64,000 nt of DNA, taken from Xenopus tropicalis. Its lineage: Eukaryota > Chordata > Amphibia > Anura > Pipidae. Positions 60,480 through 64,000 of the stretch are shown here, piece after piece. The stretch's first letter is position 1, and each line of letters begins with the position of its first letter. The DNA is taken from positions 62,527,378 to 62,591,377 of the forward strand of contig NC_030678.2 in the NCBI RefSeq assembly GCF_000004195.4, given 5' to 3'. The notes under the pieces were generated by a model. It searched no databases and was not told where the DNA came from. It worked only from the letters and a program-made list of their open reading frames with translations. The position numbers and the translations under genes were made by a program.

Positions 60480-61085
60480 CTGTGGGTAAGAAACAATTCA
60501 ACTGTAATGCACTATTAAGGCCATGTGCGGTTACACAGTCTAACTCAAAGGTCCAAAAAGTTTCCCTTTGTAGTAATAACCGGTCCCACCCCCCCTCCCT
60601 CTGGGTGGGTCCTATACACAATTGACAGGCATTTATTTAAAGGACAAAGCGGGATGCCTAGCTTGCAACCAATGCTGAGCTACAGGTTGCTTAGAGATGC
60701 CCTGTTTAGTGTTGTGTTTTGGTTTTGGATCAAGGGCTGCTCTAATTGTGGATCAATGCATACTCACCCTTTCCCTAAGCTGTCTGTTTGTTTTTCCACA
60801 ATATATGAGCCCACACAACATTTTGGGAGGTACACGTGAGTCTATGCTTAATATAATAAGCCTTGCCACTGTGAGGATGAAAGAACTTATCTCCAGTAGA
60901 CATAAGTACTGCACATAACACAGTTTCCACATCTAAAGGATCCTAGTCTCTGTGACACATGCTGTTTATTGGTATACTTGCTTACTGGATCCAAGGGATC
61001 CTTCAAATTCTTATTTCTCTTATACCCAAAATGGATCCTTCTTCTGTTTATTGCAGTCAATTCAGTATCTGTCCTTATCATATAT
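60480..61085 (-). pseudogene. Penelope-like element fossil with GIY-YIG remnant
   Basis: Frames read INRRRIHFGYKRNKNLKDPL, then GSFRCGNCVMCS, then CGKTNRQLRERVSMH. This is the usual PLE order: basic region, CxxC patch, GIY-YIG remnant. Frameshifts and a small deletion destroy the GIY part. The right end is cut by the Tc1 element at 61087. Confidence 0.75.
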
Positions 61086-61086
61086 A

Positions 61087-62692
61087 CAGTGGCTTGCAAA
61101 AGTATTCGGCCCCCTTGAACTTTTCCATATTTTGTCACATTACAGCCACAAACATGAATCAATTTTATTGGAATTCCACGTGAAAGACCAATACAAAGTG
61201 GGGTACACGTGAGAAGTGGAAGGAAAATCATACATGATTCCAAACATTTTTTACAAATAAATAACTGCAAAGTGGGGTGTGCGTAATTATTCAGCCCCCT
61301 TTGGTCTGCGTGCAGTCAGTTGCCCATAGACATTGCCTGATGAGTGCTAATGACTAAATAGAGTGCACCTGTGTGTAATCTAATGTCAGTACAAATACAG
61401 TTGCTCTGTGACAGCCTCAGAGGTTGTCTAAGAGAATATTGGGAGCAACAACACCATGAAGTCCAAAGAACACACCAGACAGGTCAGGGATAAGGTAATT
61501 GAGAAATTTAAAGCAGGCTTAGGCTACAAAAAGATTTCCAAAGTCTTGAACATCCCATGGAGCACTGTTCAAGGGATCATTCAGATATGGAAGGAGTATG
61601 GCACAACTGTAAACCTACCAAGACAAGGCCGTCCACCTAAACTCACAGGCCGAACAAGGAGAGCGCTGATCAGAAATGCAGCCAAGAGGCCCATGGTGAC
61701 TCTAGACGAGCTGCAGAGATCTACAGCTCAGGTGGGGGAATCTGTCCATAGGACAACTATTAGTCGTGCACTGCACAAAGTTGGCCTTTATGGAAGAGTG
61801 GCAAGAAGAAAGCCATTGTTAACAGAAAACCATAAGAAGTCCCGTTTGCAGTTTGCCACAAGCCATGTGGGGGACACAGCAAACATGTGGAAGAAGGTGC
61901 TCTGGTCAGATGAGACCAAAATGGAACTTTTTGGCCAAAATGCAAAACGCTATGTGTGGCAGAAAACTAACACTGCACATCACTCTGAACACACCATCCC
62001 CACTGTCAAATATGGTGGTGGCAGCATCATTCTCTGGGGGGGCTTCTCTTCAGCAGGGACAGGGAAGCTGGTCAGAGTTGATGGGAAGATGGATGGAGCC
62101 AAATACAGGGCAATCTTGGAAGAAAACCTCTTGGAGTCTGCAAAAGACTTGGGACTGGGGCGGAGGTTCACCTTCCAGCAGGACAACGACGCTAAACATA
62201 AAGCCAGGGCAACAATGGAATGGTTTAAAACAAAACATATCCATGTGTTAGAATGGCCCAGTCAAAGTCCAGATCTAAATCCAATCGAGAATCTGTGGCA
62301 AGATCTGAAAACTGCTGTTCACAAACGCTGTCCATCTAATCTGACTGAGCTGGAGCTGTTTTGCAAAGAAGAATGGGCAAGGATTTCAGTCTCTAGATGT
62401 GCAAAGCCGGTAGAGACATACCCTAAAAGACTGGCAGCTGTAATTGCAGCAAAAGGTGGTTCTACAAAGTATTGACTCAGGGGGCTGAATAATTACGCAC
62501 ACCCCACTTTGCAGTTATTTATTTGTAAAAAATGTTTGGAATCATGTATGATTTTCGTTCCACTTCTTACGTGTACACCACTTTGTATTGGTCTTTCACG
62601 TGGAATTCCAATAAAATTGATTCATGTTTGTGGCTGTAATGTGGCAAAATGTGGAAAAGTTCAAGGGGGCTGAATACTTTTGCAAGCCACTG
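61087..62692 (+). mobile_element. Intact-looking Tc1-like transposon (Passport-like ends)
   Basis: 1606 bp flanked by TA. Terminal inverted repeats of about 215 bp, with outer CAGTGGCTTGCAAAAGTATT and inner AATTATTCAGCCCCC motifs (IR/DR layout). Arms differ at only a few positions, which suggests recent insertion. Ends resemble the fish Passport group of Tc1 elements. Confidence 0.93.
61456..62475 (+). CDS. Tc1 transposase, full-length open frame (339 aa)
   Basis: Cut-and-paste DNA transposase. Residues 1-110 form the paired DNA-binding helix-turn-helix region (GLGYKKISKVLNIPWSTVQG; second helix near VHRTTISRALHKVG). The linker is GRPPK near 58-62 instead of the usual GRPRK. Catalytic triad D152 (WSDETKMELFG), D243 (QQDNDAKHKA) and E278 (SPDLNPIENLW), with exactly 34 residues between the second D and E (DD34E). 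Length equals the family's usual 340. No stop or shift. Activity is not proven; neighbouring PLE sequence is only insertion context. Confidence 0.93.
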   Translation: MKSKEHTRQVRDKVIEKFKAGLGYKKISKVLNIPWSTVQGIIQIWKEYGTTVNLPRQGRPPKLTGRTRRALIRNAAKRPMVTLDELQRSTAQVGESVHRTTISRALHKVGLYGRVARRKPLLTENHKKSRLQFATSHVGDTANMWKKVLWSDETKMELFGQNAKRYVWQKTNTAHHSEHTIPTVKYGGGSIILWGGFSSAGTGKLVRVDGKMDGAKYRAILEENLLESAKDLGLGRRFTFQQDNDAKHKARATMEWFKTKHIHVLEWPSQSPDLNPIENLWQDLKTAVHKRCPSNLTELELFCKEEWARISVSRCAKPVETYPKRLAAVIAAKGGSTKY

Positions 62693-62799
62693 TATATATA
62701 TGACCCTGCCAGCAACATGAAGTTGCCACATTGCTGTGCACATCTAATCACAGAGCTTAAAAAGAGGTGCCAAAGTTAAGTATGTGTGCAAAAAGACTT

Positions 62800-63185
62800 G
62801 GGGGCTGATGAAAGTATGAGTTTGAATCCCGAAATGGGTAAAATTCAGATTAGATACAATAATTTCTGATGATTGCAAATATCACGAAAATTTTCGTATC
62901 CGGACGATCGTAAAAGGCGGCAGCCTTTCATAGGACTCAATGGCACTCTGCAGCTCCAACCTGGCCTAAGGAAAGTCACGATACCGAAGCTTGAATGAAT
63001 CCGAAACTTTCGTACTTGGCGCGACAATATGATTTTGTCGCGTAATTTTTGATGCCCAGTACGAAAGAGTTGTGTAAATTATCGAAAAAATCTGTGAAAA
63101 TACGAAAGGTACGAAAACTTAGAAAAATGTGATATTTTTGTATTCGGAGGCAATTGTACTGATAAATGGGCCCCTTGGGTTAGGG
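62800..63185. mobile_element. Repeat family C, copy 2
   Basis: Shares GGCACTCTGCAGCTCCAACC and GCTTGAATGAATCCGAAA with 40431-40785. Ends near AAATGGGCCCC. Starts GGGGGCTGATGAAAG. Confidence 0.7.
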
Positions 63186-64000
63186 CACTAGGGCTGATTT
63201 ATCAGTGGTCAAATTCAAATTTTTACCATGATTTTTGAGCTAAACCTTACCAATATGAATTAGACCAAAACTCAAATTTTATACATTTATTAAGCAAACA
63301 ATACTAGGAAAATTAAAATGTGAAAATTCACTTTCAAAAAGTCAGTGGAATTGGTAGACGCATTAAAAATAAATGTAGAATCAAAATTTGACGCATTCAA
63401 GTTTTTTCTCATTTTTAATCTATCAAGTGTTTTAGATGCAAGTTTTTTTAATAAATAAGCACATGTGAAGTTTGGTACATTTTTTTTTTTTTCAAATTAA
63501 AAAAAAATTCACAAATTCAAATTTTCAAATACAGGCCTTCCGATGACAGCAAATCAAAGAGTTAAGAATCATTACAATCTTGCAACCAATGAGAAAAAAG
63601 TAAGGTTAGGTAACTGTGCAGTGCTAATGTGTCTTGTCTCACTGGGGGAATCGTGTGTAATAGAACAATGACAATCAGAGTTAAGCTTTAAGTTAAGAGT
63701 TAAGCTTTTTTAAACCTATAGATTGTTCTTATGGTAGCATACTATTATAATAAAATATAAATAAATATGAAATACTTAAATTTTAAGTGCAGATTAGTGT
63801 TAAAAGACAATAGGAAGAAGGTCCCTGCCCCAATGAGCTAAGTGGACTTTTATTTTATGGAAAAACATTGTTGTATTTGGAAATAAGAGGAGTTAGGAAT
63901 TGACACCCTCTCTCTTCTGCTTATTCTACAGGTAATTGCTGCACTATTTCCACCTTCACTGTGGCCCTGAATACTGCATTTTTGCTAGTTTATTGGGTAA
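63186..64000. repeat. AT-rich relaxed repeat and unassigned end
   Basis: 63190-63540 begins GGGCTGATTTATCAGTGGTC and is rich in CAAATTTT words, like an aged hairpin MITE. 63810-63845 (GAAGGTCCCTGCCCCAATGAG) is a short minus-strand LINE-tail match. The rest is unassigned. Confidence 0.4.

Noticed and set aside
1..64000. tRNA, rRNA or snRNA genes
   Set aside because: No cloverleaf with A and B boxes, no rRNA core and no U-snRNA motifs were recognised by eye; a tRNAscan/Infernal run would settle this.

Overview
The window is vertebrate nuclear DNA and almost certainly from a clawed frog (Xenopus). Coding sequence is a small fraction, split into short exons with GT..AG borders. The rest is a dense layer of repeats typical of Xenopus: TTAA-flanked palindromic MITEs, MITEs ending in TACAGGTATGGGA, CR1/L2 and L1 LINE fragments, Tc1/mariner elements, a SPIN-type hAT MITE and several Penelope-like element (PLE) fossils. 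X. tropicalis and X. laevis cannot be separated by eye.

Two genes are visible, both on the minus strand. (1) PTPN22 runs from its start codon at 34680 down to 2703 and leaves the window on the left. Eleven coding exons, all phase-compatible, encode residues 1-306: the whole phosphatase domain. Residue numbers match human LYP exactly (S35, C129, D195, C227, R233, Q274). Intron 1 is about 18 kb and full of transposons. (2) Upstream and in the same direction, four exons (56922 down to 47428) encode the membrane span and cytoplasmic tail of an inhibitory receptor with four ITIM/ITSM-like tyrosine motifs. Its extracellular part should lie to the right of the window. A receptor tail built to recruit SH2 phosphatases therefore sits next to the gene of a phosphatase that damps antigen-receptor signalling. 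Any functional link is inference.

Layout: 1-2620 palindromic repeats and PLE tails; 2703-16480 PTPN22 exons 11 to 2 with MITEs, a 34-bp minisatellite and a PLE fossil between them; 16481-34593 intron 1 with MITEs, CR1, L1, a dead Tc1 and a second minisatellite element; 34594-34680 exon 1, with its promoter side to about 35360; 35361-47400 intergenic LINEs, a 189-bp tandem repeat, inverted PLE tails and large hairpin MITEs; 47428-56922 receptor exons with CR1, SPIN and PLE insertions; 56923-64000 two nearly complete Tc1-like transposons (one with an intact transposase frame), a PLE fossil and MITEs.

The most interesting non-genic signal is a set of about eleven retroelement tails sharing one design: a CTGATGA-like box, a short hairpin, GAAA, a tiny palindrome (ACGT, AGCT or ACGCGT), then AATAAA further on. 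This is the layout of a minimal type I hammerhead ribozyme with a palindromic stem III, as known from Penelope-like retroelements. In two places it lies downstream of a recognisable PLE GIY-YIG coding fossil.
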